From Paludibacteraceae bacterium (GTDB lineage Bacteria; Bacteroidota; Bacteroidia; Bacteroidales; Paludibacteraceae), in contig JAKSKU010000019.1 in NCBI GenBank assembly GCA_024401565.1, positions 1 through 48,979 of the forward strand: a DNA stretch of 48,979 nucleotides. Reading direction: 5' to 3'. Positions 6,605-13,499 of this stretch are shown piece by piece. A program made the position numbers and the translations under genes. Within the stretch, counting starts at the first letter, position 1. Each line of letters begins with the position of its first letter. The notes under the pieces were generated by a model that saw only the letters and a list, made by a program, of their open reading frames with translations, searched no databases and was not told the origin of the DNA.

Positions 6605-6635
6605 CAAATATAGTAAAATTTTATGTAACTACAAA
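6605..6635 (-). promoter_or_regulatory. Bacteroidota promoter for the 6541-5346 operon
   Basis: TTTG (6635-6632), 19-nt spacer, TATATTTG (6612-6605) on the minus strand. The spacer is a hybrid of the two promoter types used in neighbouring units. Confidence 0.85.
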
Positions 6636-6669
6636 GAAATCAGTAAATTAAATACTAAAAATGTAGCAA

Positions 6670-6952
6670 AAATCACACCTGTAGGGACGGGGCTTTTTCT
6701 TCAAGGGATCTTCATAAGCCAGGCACGCTTTTGCGTTGGAAAGATGTGTGTTGGTTATGCCAAACAAGACGGATGGCACGCTATGGCGTTGGATCAGCAC
6801 CGTCCAACCTGCTCAATTCTCCGATTGGGCAGCTTAGACGGTGCCTGGTAATATGGGCTTGCTCTGCAATAGGAAGGGGTTAAAAGGCAAGGTCTCACTT
6901 AGTCTGGAGTAGCCAGGCTTGCTTTGGCAAAAGGTGGAAACAAAGCGGAGGG
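6670..6952. repeat. Spacer 5: mini-hairpin array
   Basis: Conserved CGGGGCTTTTTCTTCAAGG block (6688-6706), ACGC-TTTT-GCGT (6725-6736), TTGG-TTATG-CCAA (about 6751-6763), ACGC-TATG-GCGT (6778-6789), two-tier hairpin GCACCGTC...GACGGTGC (6797-6844), TTGC-TCT-GCAA (6859-6869), a decayed AAGG-TCTCA-CTT (about 6889) and TTGC-TTTG-GCAA (6919-6930). The outer stem here is GTC/GAC where spacers 3 and 4 have GCC/GGT or GCC/GAT. Confidence 0.8.
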
Positions 6953-6987
6953 CAAAAAAATACGCCAGTCTTCACAGATTGACGTAT
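6953..6987 (-). terminator. Intrinsic terminator after the 8196-7036 operon
   Basis: On the minus strand ATACGTCA and TGGCGTAT pair (one G-U) and are followed by a run of seven T. It is 49 nt past the stop at 7036. Confidence 0.8.
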
Positions 6988-7035
6988 GATGATATTATGA
7001 AATTATGGTTAATATTATGCTTAATCTGCAATCGG

Positions 7036-7395
7036 CTATCGCCATTCCGTCCAATAGCTTTGGTCGTTGTTTTTGCACTCCTCCTCCCAATCACTGAAAG
7101 AGAAATCGGAGTGAAGACATTCATCACTGCAGTAATAGTCGCTACCACCGTCACGGCAATAGCCTTCACGCATGAGTCTGCCACAAACGGTACAGCGACG
7201 GCATGGCTTGTCTGAGTCCCAAAAATAATCGACAAAGGATTCTGCGATAACCCACCCACTTGTCTCCTCGTCCCATTTGTCGGTGTGGAATTGGGCGAAT
7301 TTATCAAGTTCCTCGTCAGTGTAAAATTCTTTCTCCGAACCGCTGACCTCTTCGGAGAGGCGTTTAAGAATAGATTCTTTGGTTGTGAAATCCAT
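7036..7395 (-). CDS. Cys-rich, probably zinc-binding 119-residue protein
   Basis: The centre carries C-x2-C-x2-C-G-x6-YC, then YYCSDEC (about residues 65-93: CRRCTVCGRLMREGYC and YYCSDECL), a short treble-clef-like or ribbon-like cluster that probably holds zinc. Similar CG-x-x-M-x-x-GYC...YYCSDEC segments occur in small plasmid and phage hypotheticals of Firmicutes and Bacteroidota. The flanks are acidic and helical. It is the second gene after the promoter at 8262-8292, but a strong hairpin with a T tail (7423-7451) lies between it and the first gene, so its level may be tuned by partial termination. Confidence 0.7.
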   Translation of the reverse strand: MDFTTKESILKRLSEEVSGSEKEFYTDEELDKFAQFHTDKWDEETSGWVIAESFVDYFWDSDKPCRRCTVCGRLMREGYCRDGGSDYYCSDECLHSDFSFSDWEEECKNNDQSYWTEWR

Positions 7396-7422
7396 AACGG
7401 AAAATATAAAGTTTGAGAAAAA

Positions 7423-7451
7423 CCTATGTTGGGGATAGCCCCCAACATAGG
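7423..7451 (-). terminator. Strong intercistronic hairpin or attenuator
   Basis: CCTATGTTGGGG pairs perfectly with CCCCAACATAGG over 12 bp with a 5-nt loop. On the minus strand it is followed by TTTTTCTC, so it can act as an intrinsic terminator between the genes at 8196-7471 and 7395-7036. Confidence 0.75.
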
Positions 7452-7470
7452 AGAAATCAATCTATGTGAA

Positions 7471-8196
7471 TTATCTGCGTTTGCAGAAACACCAATAGTC
7501 ACTAAGATGATAAAGCATCGAATTGATTCGATATTGAATGCAACGAGGAATATCATTGTTGTCTCTTGGCTCGTCGCTCACGATGTCATCATCGGGGTCG
7601 TTAATGGCAAACATATCACCATAGTCGCTATCGTATGCGAGTTTGATTTTAGCGTCCGAGCATTTCAGCAAAACGGATTCAAGTTCTTCAAGCAAAGCAG
7701 TCTGCTCGTCAGTGACCATATACTTTGCGAACTCTCCGTGCATTTTTTCAGTAGTGCCGTCAAGTTTGTGAAGGGTAATAGACTCGCATTTTTGAAAGTC
7801 ATTCAAATCGTCGTACCAACAAGACAAATCTTTAAGGTCGATAATATGGTCGTTGACCTCGATGACTGAATTTTCGGGATCCTTGTCCCAAATCAAAAGT
7901 TTGGCTTCGCCCTCCACACCTACACCGTCTATCAAAGTGTAGCCGTTTTTGCCATTGTGGTTGAAAGAACCACAATCCGAAGAAGAGCTGAATTGGCTTG
8001 CAGACATTTTGTGTGTAAGTTCAGCGTTGGCGAAAAGAGAAGAAAGGGAGGAATAATACAACTTGCCGTTCGGTGCGATAAGACTGCACACATCGCCAGT
8101 GAAATCAACCTTGATGACTTCAACCTCCAAAACACCCTTCAACTCACAATCCTTCAAGTCGCTTGACTTGACAAAAACAATCTTTTTGTTTTCCAT
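7471..8196 (-). CDS. Hypothetical acidic 241-residue protein
   Basis: Acidic, soluble protein. It opens with beta-like segments (MENKKIVFVKSSDLK, GVLEVEVIKVDFTGDV), has a helical middle (EFAKYMVTDEQTALLEELE) and ends YHLSDYWCFCKRR. No recognised domain. The start at 8196 was chosen because it directly follows the TTACTTAATTTTTACGCA leader; the in-frame ATG at 8262 lies inside the promoter. First gene of its operon. Confidence 0.65.
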   Translation of the reverse strand: MENKKIVFVKSSDLKDCELKGVLEVEVIKVDFTGDVCSLIAPNGKLYYSSLSSLFANAELTHKMSASQFSSSSDCGSFNHNGKNGYTLIDGVGVEGEAKLLIWDKDPENSVIEVNDHIIDLKDLSCWYDDLNDFQKCESITLHKLDGTTEKMHGEFAKYMVTDEQTALLEELESVLLKCSDAKIKLAYDSDYGDMFAINDPDDDIVSDEPRDNNDIPRCIQYRINSMLYHLSDYWCFCKRR

Positions 8197-8261
8197 TGCG
8201 TAAAAATTAAGTAAGACAAATAAAGTTAAGGAAAGGGGATTAACTCCCTCATTTCCATACA

Positions 8262-8292
8262 TAAATATACAAAAATTTTGCGTAACTACAAA
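8262..8292 (-). promoter_or_regulatory. Bacteroidota promoter for the 8196-7036 operon
   Basis: TTTG (8292-8289), 19-nt spacer, TATATTTA (8269-8262) on the minus strand. The last base of the -7 box differs from the other units (A for G), which may lower its strength. Confidence 0.75.
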
Positions 8293-8329
8293 GAAATCAA
8301 CAAATTAAATACTAAAAATGTAGTAAAAA

Positions 8330-8582
8330 ATCGCACCTGCAGGGACGGGGCTTTTTCTTCAATGGAGACATCAGAAGCCCAGGCACGCTATGGCGTTGGA
8401 GGTGTGCTGACGACACTCCGAACTTTGCGGAGGAATGTGATCAGCTGCGACCGCTTAGCGGAAACTGAATACGGACAGGCACGCTGTTGCGTTGGGGTTA
8501 GGTGATGGGCTTGCTCTGGCAAAGGGTAAGAGGTTGGAAAGGCAAGGTTTTCCTTTAGGGGAAGCTGGATGGGGCGACCAGG
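8330..8582. repeat. Spacer 6: mini-hairpin array
   Basis: Conserved CGGGGCTTTTTCTTCAA block (8346-8362), ACGC-TATG-GCGT (8385-8396), a composite fold with outer GCTGA/TCAGC (about 8406-8445) around CTCCG/CGGAG (about 8416-8432), CCGC-TTA-GCGG (about 8451-8461), ACGC-TGTT-GCGT (8481-8492), TTGC-TCTG-GCAA (8511-8522) and AAGG-TTTT-CCTT (8544-8555). The composite fold recurs at 12354-12395 with GCTGG/CCAGC. Confidence 0.8.
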
Positions 8583-8613
8583 AAAAAAGAAGGACAGCCC
8601 CGAAGGACTGTCC
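8583..8613 (-). terminator. Intrinsic terminator after the PcfJ-like gene
   Basis: On the minus strand GGACAG...CTGTCC with an inner CC/GG pair is followed by TTCTTTTTTCC; it starts 3 nt past the stop codon at 8617. Confidence 0.85.
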
Positions 8614-8616
8614 GGA

Positions 8617-9978
8617 TCAGGCGGAGACTCTGACCTGGGAAGCGGTCTCCGTCATCTTCTTTTTACGCATGATCTTCTTGATGGAAAGCATATTGTCATT
8701 GACAAGGCTGACGATCTGATCGTGGAAGTCGGTATGCGAGTTGCAGACACCTCTGCTTTGGACTACGCAGAACCCTTTAAGACTGACCTCCACGGTCTCC
8801 AGCCTGTTGCCGTCGATGTCCCTTGCTGTGAGGATAAGGGAATCCTTTTCCTTGTAATAACCTCTCGCATAGACGCAATGGTGCATCTTGGTGCCTTCCT
8901 CTTCAAATTCGGCAACGGAGAGAAGAGGTCTGACGAAGACAGTTCCGTTGTTGAAGGCGAGGGAGAAGAAGTCTTCCTTGTCTGTCCTGTAACGTGACTC
9001 CCATTTGCGTGCCTCCTGGCGACGCTGCTCATCCTCCTTCCTCTTTTCCTTTTGATCTTTAAGGGCGATGAACTTGTCGTGAGCCGCCTTTAGGTCAAAA
9101 GGGCAGACATAGTGAGGGGAGTGGAGGTCTTTGCCGAGATATTCGAGGGCACGGAGAAGGTCAACCCAAAGAGAAGCGTCCTTGATGATGTATTTGTTTC
9201 TGTTGCAGATGTTGACTGCGAACATATAAGGGATTTCGGACTCCGAACCGCAGACCATTTTGAGCATAGAGACCTGGGTGGTCTTTGCGAGGCATTCGCA
9301 CATAGGGTCGGTCAGAAGCCTTGAAGCGAGGACGGAAGGAGTGATGCCGAAGAAGTCACCGCTGAATCCGTTTCTTTTAAGGACAGGAATAACCCTTGTG
9401 CGAGGGCAGTAGAAGTCGGGATTGATTGCGTAGATGTCATATCCGTAGTAGGAAGGGGCTTTGTGCTTGACGGACATGGGCTTGTCGAAGTTCCAACCGT
9501 CATTGCACCTCGCCCCCATGAACGCCTGGTCTCTTGCGACGATGGTGGTCTTTCCGTCCTCGCCGATCCAGTGCTGAACAGCCTCCAGCACGGAGATAAC
9601 GGCATCACGGTTTTTTGCCGACTCCTTCTTGATCCAAAAGTGACGGAAGACCTGATAGCCGGAACACGTTGTCACGACAGTCATATAGGCGGTGTCATAG
9701 TGGACCGAACCGACGGAGTTTTCCTTTACAACGAGGTGCTTGCCACAGTGAGGGCAGACCGTAGTCTTGTTGTCATCGTCGAGGATGTCGACAAGGCGAG
9801 TCTTGACGGAAATGCCGAGGGGCTGACCGCACTCACCGCACCAGGAGTTACGCCTGTTCACATAGGCGAAGCGGAGGTCAATTTTTTTTACAGCCCAATC
9901 CCTTTGCGAGGGGGATAAGGAAGGGAGTCTTGAAGACAGTTCCCAAACCCTTTTTTCCACTTTAGTTCTCGGTGTCAT
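8617..9978 (-). CDS. PcfJ-like protein
   Basis: 453 residues. The N-terminal part has a zinc-ribbon-like pair (CGECG near residue 43 and CPHCG near 77) and the C-terminal part holds the PcfJ-type block (LSVAEFEEEGTKMHHCVY, then SLILTARDIDGNRLETVEV). PcfJ was named from the Enterococcus pCF10 conjugation region and the family is widespread on plasmids, phages and ICEs of Firmicutes and Bacteroidota; its biochemical role is not settled. The start at 9978 is 3 nt downstream of the PcfK stop, the classic PcfK-PcfJ order. Last gene of a five-gene operon. Confidence 0.85.
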   Translation of the reverse strand: MTPRTKVEKRVWELSSRLPSLSPSQRDWAVKKIDLRFAYVNRRNSWCGECGQPLGISVKTRLVDILDDDNKTTVCPHCGKHLVVKENSVGSVHYDTAYMTVVTTCSGYQVFRHFWIKKESAKNRDAVISVLEAVQHWIGEDGKTTIVARDQAFMGARCNDGWNFDKPMSVKHKAPSYYGYDIYAINPDFYCPRTRVIPVLKRNGFSGDFFGITPSVLASRLLTDPMCECLAKTTQVSMLKMVCGSESEIPYMFAVNICNRNKYIIKDASLWVDLLRALEYLGKDLHSPHYVCPFDLKAAHDKFIALKDQKEKRKEDEQRRQEARKWESRYRTDKEDFFSLAFNNGTVFVRPLLSVAEFEEEGTKMHHCVYARGYYKEKDSLILTARDIDGNRLETVEVSLKGFCVVQSRGVCNSHTDFHDQIVSLVNDNMLSIKKIMRKKKMTETASQVRVSA

Positions 9979-9981
9979 AGG

Positions 9982-10410
9982 TCAGTCAAAAAGGGTTGGA
10001 CGATTCTGTTCGTTGTCTGCCGACTCCTTTGAGGAAGTCTTTTTCGCTTTGAGGTTGTTAGCGACCATCTGGTCATACAGTGCCTTTTGGTACTGCTTCA
10101 TAGCCTCTGCCCTTGCTTCCTCCTTCTGCTCGTCTGTGAGTTCGACATGATAGTTGCAAGTGACTTGGTAGTTGACATTCTGATCGATCTTGACATCAGA
10201 TTCGTCATAGTAATGTACGGCAAGACCGTAGACCTCGGAGTCTTCAAGACCACACACGCCCATTTTACGGACTTCGGACGCAATGAAGTCACAGCATTGG
10301 GAGATCGATTTGTCGGGGTTCGCATATTTGAGGGCGAACACGGAGTCATTTGACGCAAACTCGTCAAGATATTTTTTGATAGCGTTCTCAAACGCCAATG
10401 TTTGTTTCAT
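9982..10410 (-). CDS. PcfK-like protein
   Basis: 142 residues, mostly helical, matching the PcfK-like family: an N-terminal FENAIKKYLDEFA helix, KSISQCCDFIASEVRKMG in the middle, and a charged C-terminal tail (ELTDEQKEEARAEAMKQYQK) ending ...QNRPTLFD. I chose the ATG at 10410, which follows the TTACTTAATTTTCTTTGCG leader, over the upstream in-frame ATG at 10476. It is coupled to the PcfJ-like gene 3 nt downstream. Function unknown; the pair probably works together in plasmid biology. Confidence 0.85.
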   Translation of the reverse strand: MKQTLAFENAIKKYLDEFASNDSVFALKYANPDKSISQCCDFIASEVRKMGVCGLEDSEVYGLAVHYYDESDVKIDQNVNYQVTCNYHVELTDEQKEEARAEAMKQYQKALYDQMVANNLKAKKTSSKESADNEQNRPTLFD

Positions 10411-10446
10411 CGCAAAGAAAATTAAGTAAGACAATAAAAATAGGGG

Positions 10447-10465
10447 GGTGGGGGCAAGCCCCACC
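10447..10465 (-). other. Intercistronic GC hairpin
   Basis: GGTGGGG-GCAAG-CCCCACC (7 bp) between the 10473 stop and the PcfK start; on the minus strand a CCCCTATTTTTATTG stretch follows, so it could attenuate expression of PcfK/PcfJ. Confidence 0.6.
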
Positions 10466-10472
10466 GAAAGAA

Positions 10473-10913
10473 TCAAAAGTTTGAAATGGAAAGGAGAGTG
10501 CCGTACCCATCAATCACGTTGACCTCCACGTTGTCGAAAGGCTTCTCGTTTGGAGGGAGGTTTTCAAGCCTTTCGGCATACTCCTCCTGAGACCATTCAG
10601 GATCACGCTCGACAACGCTGTCGAGGGCTTCCCCGATATTGTCGCAATAGAGGTCGGACACGCATCGAGTCTCCTTTCCGTCCTTGTCAAAAAGACGGAC
10701 TACATAAGTGTCGGATGAATCGTCGTAAGAAACGAGGGCGAGACCTTTGTGAAGGAGACCGTTGACTGCGAGGAGGAGAGAGGGCTGATCCTTGAAATAA
10801 GCGGCGCCGACATTAGCGACTCCCCAAGACCAGTAGGTGCTTATTCCGACACCTGCGATTATTTGGTGAAGGATAGTGTCGGCTATTCCGACAAGATACG
10901 AATTTTGTGCCAT
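10473..10913 (-). CDS. Phage/plasmid-type hypothetical protein, 146 residues
   Basis: The sequence starts MAQNSYLVGIADTILHQIIAG and contains a hydrophobic helix-like segment (SLLLAVNGLLHKGLALVSY) followed by a strand-rich part with VVRLFDKDGKE. It resembles the small mobile-element proteins that begin I-A-x-x-I-L-x-Q-L-G-G, known in many phages and plasmids without assigned function. The start at 10913 follows the conserved TTACTTGATTTTTACATCT leader, preferred over the in-frame ATG at 10937. Third gene of the 11404-8617 operon. Confidence 0.7.
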   Translation of the reverse strand: MAQNSYLVGIADTILHQIIAGVGISTYWSWGVANVGAAYFKDQPSLLLAVNGLLHKGLALVSYDDSSDTYVVRLFDKDGKETRCVSDLYCDNIGEALDSVVERDPEWSQEEYAERLENLPPNEKPFDNVEVNVIDGYGTLLSISNF

Positions 10914-10958
10914 AGATGTAAAAATCAAGTAAAACAAATAAATAAAGAACCATAGGTT

Positions 10959-11165
10959 TTATATAATCCTGTCCTCAGGGTCAAGCCATTTTTTTATCAA
11001 AACCCTTTGGATTTTGCTGACATCGTTAATCACTTCTTTGTCATCGTAATAGAATCTTGAAATATTCCTATCCGCGCAGACAGACTGAACGATGTCACTG
11101 ATTCGCCAATCTTCGTTTATATTCCATTTTTTGACGAACTCTTTAGCTTCTTTGTAAGTCATCAT
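10959..11165 (-). CDS. Hypothetical 68-residue protein
   Basis: MMTYKEAKEFVKKWNINEDW... ; small, helical, with a basic C terminus (VLIKKWLDPEDRII). The ATG pair at 11165/11162 lies 2 nt after the TGA of the previous gene, so translation is probably coupled. No family recognised. Second gene of the 11404-8617 operon that ends with PcfK and PcfJ. Confidence 0.6.
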   Translation of the reverse strand: MMTYKEAKEFVKKWNINEDWRISDIVQSVCADRNISRFYYDDKEVINDVSKIQRVLIKKWLDPEDRII

Positions 11166-11167
11166 AG

Positions 11168-11404
11168 TCAGTGGATGTAGTATGTGTAACGGAAGTTGTT
11201 TTCGGAGCAGGAGAACGAGTTGTCGCAAACCTGAGTGCAGTCGAAAGTAGCCTCGTTAGAGGCGCGTCTGCCGTGGATTCTAAAAAGATGCTCCTTGCAA
11301 AGTTCAAGTGAACCCTTGAAGATCACTTTCAGTCTGCCCTGGTACATATAGCCGTCATTGCCTTTGAAGACGGATTTACGGCAAAGTTCAAATTCCTTTT
11401 CCAT
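11168..11404 (-). CDS. Hypothetical Cys-containing 78-residue protein
   Basis: MEKEFELCRKSVFKGNDGYMYQGRLKV... ; small beta-rich protein with five Cys, including CTQVCDNSFSC near the C terminus. The start at 11404 follows the TTACTTAATTTTCTTCGAT leader, preferred over the in-frame ATG at 11470. First gene of the operon that carries PcfK/PcfJ; promoter at 11468-11499. No family recognised. Confidence 0.6.
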   Translation of the reverse strand: MEKEFELCRKSVFKGNDGYMYQGRLKVIFKGSLELCKEHLFRIHGRRASNEATFDCTQVCDNSFSCSENNFRYTYYIH

Positions 11405-11467
11405 ATCGAAGAAAATTAAGTAAGACAATAAGTAAGGGAAAGAGGCTAACTGCCTCATTTCCATACA

Positions 11468-11499
11468 CAAATATACAAATTTTTTTGCGTAACTGCAAA
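11468..11499 (-). promoter_or_regulatory. Bacteroidota promoter for the PcfK/PcfJ operon
   Basis: TTTG (11499-11496), 20-nt spacer, TATATTTG (11475-11468) on the minus strand. No hairpin array separates this promoter from the next unit upstream; the stop of the 61-residue gene is only 55 bp away. Confidence 0.85.
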
Positions 11500-11554
11500 G
11501 AAATCAGCAGATTAAATACTAAAAAATAAGTAAGGAATGATTAGTGTTCGGTGG

Positions 11555-11740
11555 TTACTCCTTGCAATCAGTCCAATCCTTGCAATCGGTAGGTTTATGG
11601 ACAGAAAACTGATGCTTCATATCTGCAATTACCTGATTTTTCTTTTGGCAGATATATTTTCTTACACCTATGTCCACAATACCAAACTTACAAGTATAGC
11701 AACATTCAAATCGAAACCATCTTTCAAAATCTTCATCCAT
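11555..11740 (-). CDS. Hypothetical Cys-rich 61-residue protein
   Basis: MDEDFERWFRFECCYTCKFG... with Cys at C-C-x2-C in the first third, one C in KYICQKK, and two near the end (TDCKDWTDCKE). The pattern suggests a small metal-binding or disulfide protein of the C-x2-C type. Starts 12 nt after the stop of the preceding gene (11753), so the two form an operon. No family recognised. Confidence 0.55.
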   Translation of the reverse strand: MDEDFERWFRFECCYTCKFGIVDIGVRKYICQKKNQVIADMKHQFSVHKPTDCKDWTDCKE

Positions 11741-11752
11741 CGTAATAGAAAA

Positions 11753-12103
11753 TTAAAGTAAGGAAAGATCGGTATTCGGTTTCACATCAATCATGTCATC
11801 GTAAGAGTCAACGATTTTGCCTACAGCGTCACGAAACAAACCAGTATTGACGATCTGCAAGAAAGATTCTTTGTAAATCTCGCAATTATCGGAGTTTTTG
11901 ACAAAATCCAACATCAACTCCAAAATTTTAGGAAGGTCGTGGCATGAGAATATGCCATGACCAATCATCATGAGGTATTGAGGTATATAGAGAGAGGCAG
12001 ACCAATTTTCATAGACCATCATCAAACCAACTTTATTCTTCTGTGTGTAGGACATGAACTCACTCATGGATTCCCAACGCCAATTACCATAATAAACTAA
12101 CAT
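11753..12103 (-). CDS. Hypothetical 116-residue protein
   Basis: MLVYYGNWRWESMSEFMSYTQ... ; all-helical looking, Met- and aromatic-rich, ending VKPNTDLSLL. I chose 12103 rather than the in-frame ATG at 12211 because the longer form would run back into the promoter (12170-12200). No recognised domain. First of two genes in its unit. Confidence 0.55.
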   Translation of the reverse strand: MLVYYGNWRWESMSEFMSYTQKNKVGLMMVYENWSASLYIPQYLMMIGHGIFSCHDLPKILELMLDFVKNSDNCEIYKESFLQIVNTGLFRDAVGKIVDSYDDMIDVKPNTDLSLL

Positions 12104-12169
12104 AAGATTAGAAATTAAAGTTAAAAACTGTACCAAAGAGGGGAGGGCTAACTGCCTGATTCCCATACA

Positions 12170-12200
12170 CAAATATAGCAAAAAATAACGTAACTGCAAA
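12170..12200 (-). promoter_or_regulatory. Bacteroidota promoter for the 12103-11555 operon
   Basis: TTTG (12200-12197), 19-nt spacer, TATATTTG (12177-12170) on the minus strand. Confidence 0.85.
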
Positions 12201-12234
12201 GAAATCAGCAAATTAAATACTAAAAATGTAGCGA

Positions 12235-12469
12235 AAAAAGCACCTGAGGAGGTCGGGGCTTTTCCTTCAAGGGAGACATCAGAAGCCCAGGCACGCTATG
12301 GCGTTGGAAAGGCATGGGGGGCAAGCCAGGCACGCTGTTGCGTTGGAGGGGTGGCTGGCGACACTCCGAGCTTTGCGGAGGAATGTGACCAGCCGCGACC
12401 GCTAAGCGGAAACGGAATGAGGACAGGCACGCTATGGCGTTTGGGGCAGTGATCAAGCCTGCTGTGGCA
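12235..12469. repeat. Spacer 7: mini-hairpin array
   Basis: ACCT-GAGG-AGGT (12242-12253) before the conserved CGGGGCTTTTCCTTCAAGG block, ACGC-TATG-GCGT (12293-12304 and 12429-12440), ACGC-TGTT-GCGT (12332-12343), the composite fold with outer GCTGG/CCAGC and inner CTCCG/CGGAG (about 12354-12395), and CCGC-TAA-GCGG (about 12399-12409). CTGC-TGTG-GCAG (12459-12470) joins the array to the first terminator. Confidence 0.8.
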
Positions 12470-12496
12470 GAAAAAAAGAGTGAGCCGGATGCTCAC
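12470..12496 (-). terminator. Intrinsic terminator, distal
   Basis: On the minus strand GTGAGC-ATCCG-GCTCAC is followed by TCTTTTTTT. It is the third of three terminators downstream of radC. Confidence 0.8.
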
Positions 12497-12580
12497 GCAA
12501 AAGGCTCACGACTGGTAAAATAAAATTCCCCGAATAAGGGGAAGTGAACTTCAAGCAAAGATATGCAAAAAATGGGAAAA
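12497..12580. other. Short non-coding stretch with two hairpins
   Basis: TTCCCC-GAATAA-GGGGAA (12526-12543) overlaps GAAGT-GA-ACTTC (12541-12552). No gene seen. Confidence 0.6.
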
Positions 12581-12615
12581 GAAAAAGCCCCACGCTCTTC
12601 ACAGGCAAGTGGGGC
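12581..12615 (-). terminator. Intrinsic terminator, middle
   Basis: On the minus strand GCCCCAC...GTGGGGC (7 bp) is followed by TTTTTCTTTTC. Confidence 0.85.
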
Positions 12616-12696
12616 AAATAAAACAATACAAATACGTTTAATACCCCACAAAAGGGGATGATTAAGAAAATATTCCACGGACGCAAATATACGGAA

Positions 12697-12726
12697 AAAA
12701 GGCGACATTCTTCGCAGAGTGCCGCC
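12697..12726 (-). terminator. Intrinsic terminator, proximal to radC
   Basis: On the minus strand GGCGGCA...TGTCGCC (7 bp, one G-U) followed by TTTTTTCC, 28 nt past the radC stop. A TATATTTG box (12691-12684) lies directly after it, so a short minus-strand RNA ending at the 12581-12615 terminator is possible but unproven. Confidence 0.8.
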
Positions 12727-12754
12727 TTGGTGATATAAAAGGATTTATATAGGA

Positions 12755-13378
12755 CTATTGAAAGTCAAGATTCTCGTTGTCGTCGAAAGAGTAGTAGCCG
12801 TCCTTTGTGACTATCAGGTGGTCGATAAGACGGATTCTCATGAGCCTGCAGCCACGGACTATCTCGGCGGTGGACTCAATGTCGTAAGAGGATGGCTTAG
12901 CCACGCCAGAAGGGTGGTTGTGGGCTATTGCGACATGGGTGCAGTTGTTGTCAAGGGCGTGCTTGACAATCATGCGCACATCAAGAAGGGAGCAGTCAAG
13001 AGAGCCTTTGGAGAGGAGTATTCTCCTGGTTATTCTGCATCCTGCGTCAATGAGCATGAGCCACACCTCCTCGCAAGTGGCGTTGTCGAAAACGGGCGCT
13101 ATGTAGTTGTAGATGTCGGCTGAACACTGAACCTTGCAGGGGGCGTCCGTCTTCTTGCGAGTGAAAAGGGTGTGGAGAGCCTTGATTTTCTCGGCGGTCT
13201 TCTTCCCGATGCCCTCAAACTCTGCGAGTTTGGCGAGGGAGGGAGTTCCGTACTCGAAATAGTCGCTGAGAAGAAGGGCGTTCTCCTCGTTGCCAGTGAC
13301 GATAGAAAGAAGCTCGGAGTTGGAAAGCGAGTTCCACCCGAAAGTCTCGGCATAGCCGACAAGATTGGTTTTAGCCAT
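12755..13378 (-). CDS. radC: RadC-like JAB/MPN domain protein
   Basis: 207 residues. A helix-hairpin-helix segment (FEGIGKKTAEKIKAL, about 54-68) precedes a RadC-type JAB domain: HNHPSG at 153-158, Asp166, and an upstream Glu (EEVW, about 103-106), the usual metal-binding set of JAMM folds. RadC proteins were once thought to act in DNA repair, but their role is unsettled; many are carried by mobile elements in Bacteroidota. The start at 13378 (MAKTNLVGYAETFGW) follows the conserved TTTAATTTTACTCTT leader. It is a single-gene unit with its own promoter and three tandem terminators. Confidence 0.9.
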   Translation of the reverse strand: MAKTNLVGYAETFGWNSLSNSELLSIVTGNEENALLLSDYFEYGTPSLAKLAEFEGIGKKTAEKIKALHTLFTRKKTDAPCKVQCSADIYNYIAPVFDNATCEEVWLMLIDAGCRITRRILLSKGSLDCSLLDVRMIVKHALDNNCTHVAIAHNHPSGVAKPSSYDIESTAEIVRGCRLMRIRLIDHLIVTKDGYYSFDDNENLDFQ

Positions 13379-13438
13379 AAGAGTAAAATTAAAGTAAAAC
13401 AACATAGGGAAAGGGGCTAACTGCCTCATTTCCATATA

Positions 13439-13470
13439 CAAATATAGTAAAATTTCGGATAAATACCAAA
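13439..13470 (-). promoter_or_regulatory. Bacteroidota promoter for radC
   Basis: TTTG (13470-13467), 20-nt spacer, TATATTTG (13446-13439) on the minus strand; practically the same as at 767-798 and 4968-4999. Confidence 0.85.
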
Positions 13471-13499
13471 TAATCAGCAAATTAAATACTAAAAAAGTG

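Noticed and set aside
12220-12708. Overlapping minus-strand frames with repeated QRNSVPGL / QRHSVPGL peptides
   Set aside because: The peptide repeats are translations of the ACGC hairpin; similar peptides appear in other frames wherever that hairpin occurs, so they are not protein repeats.
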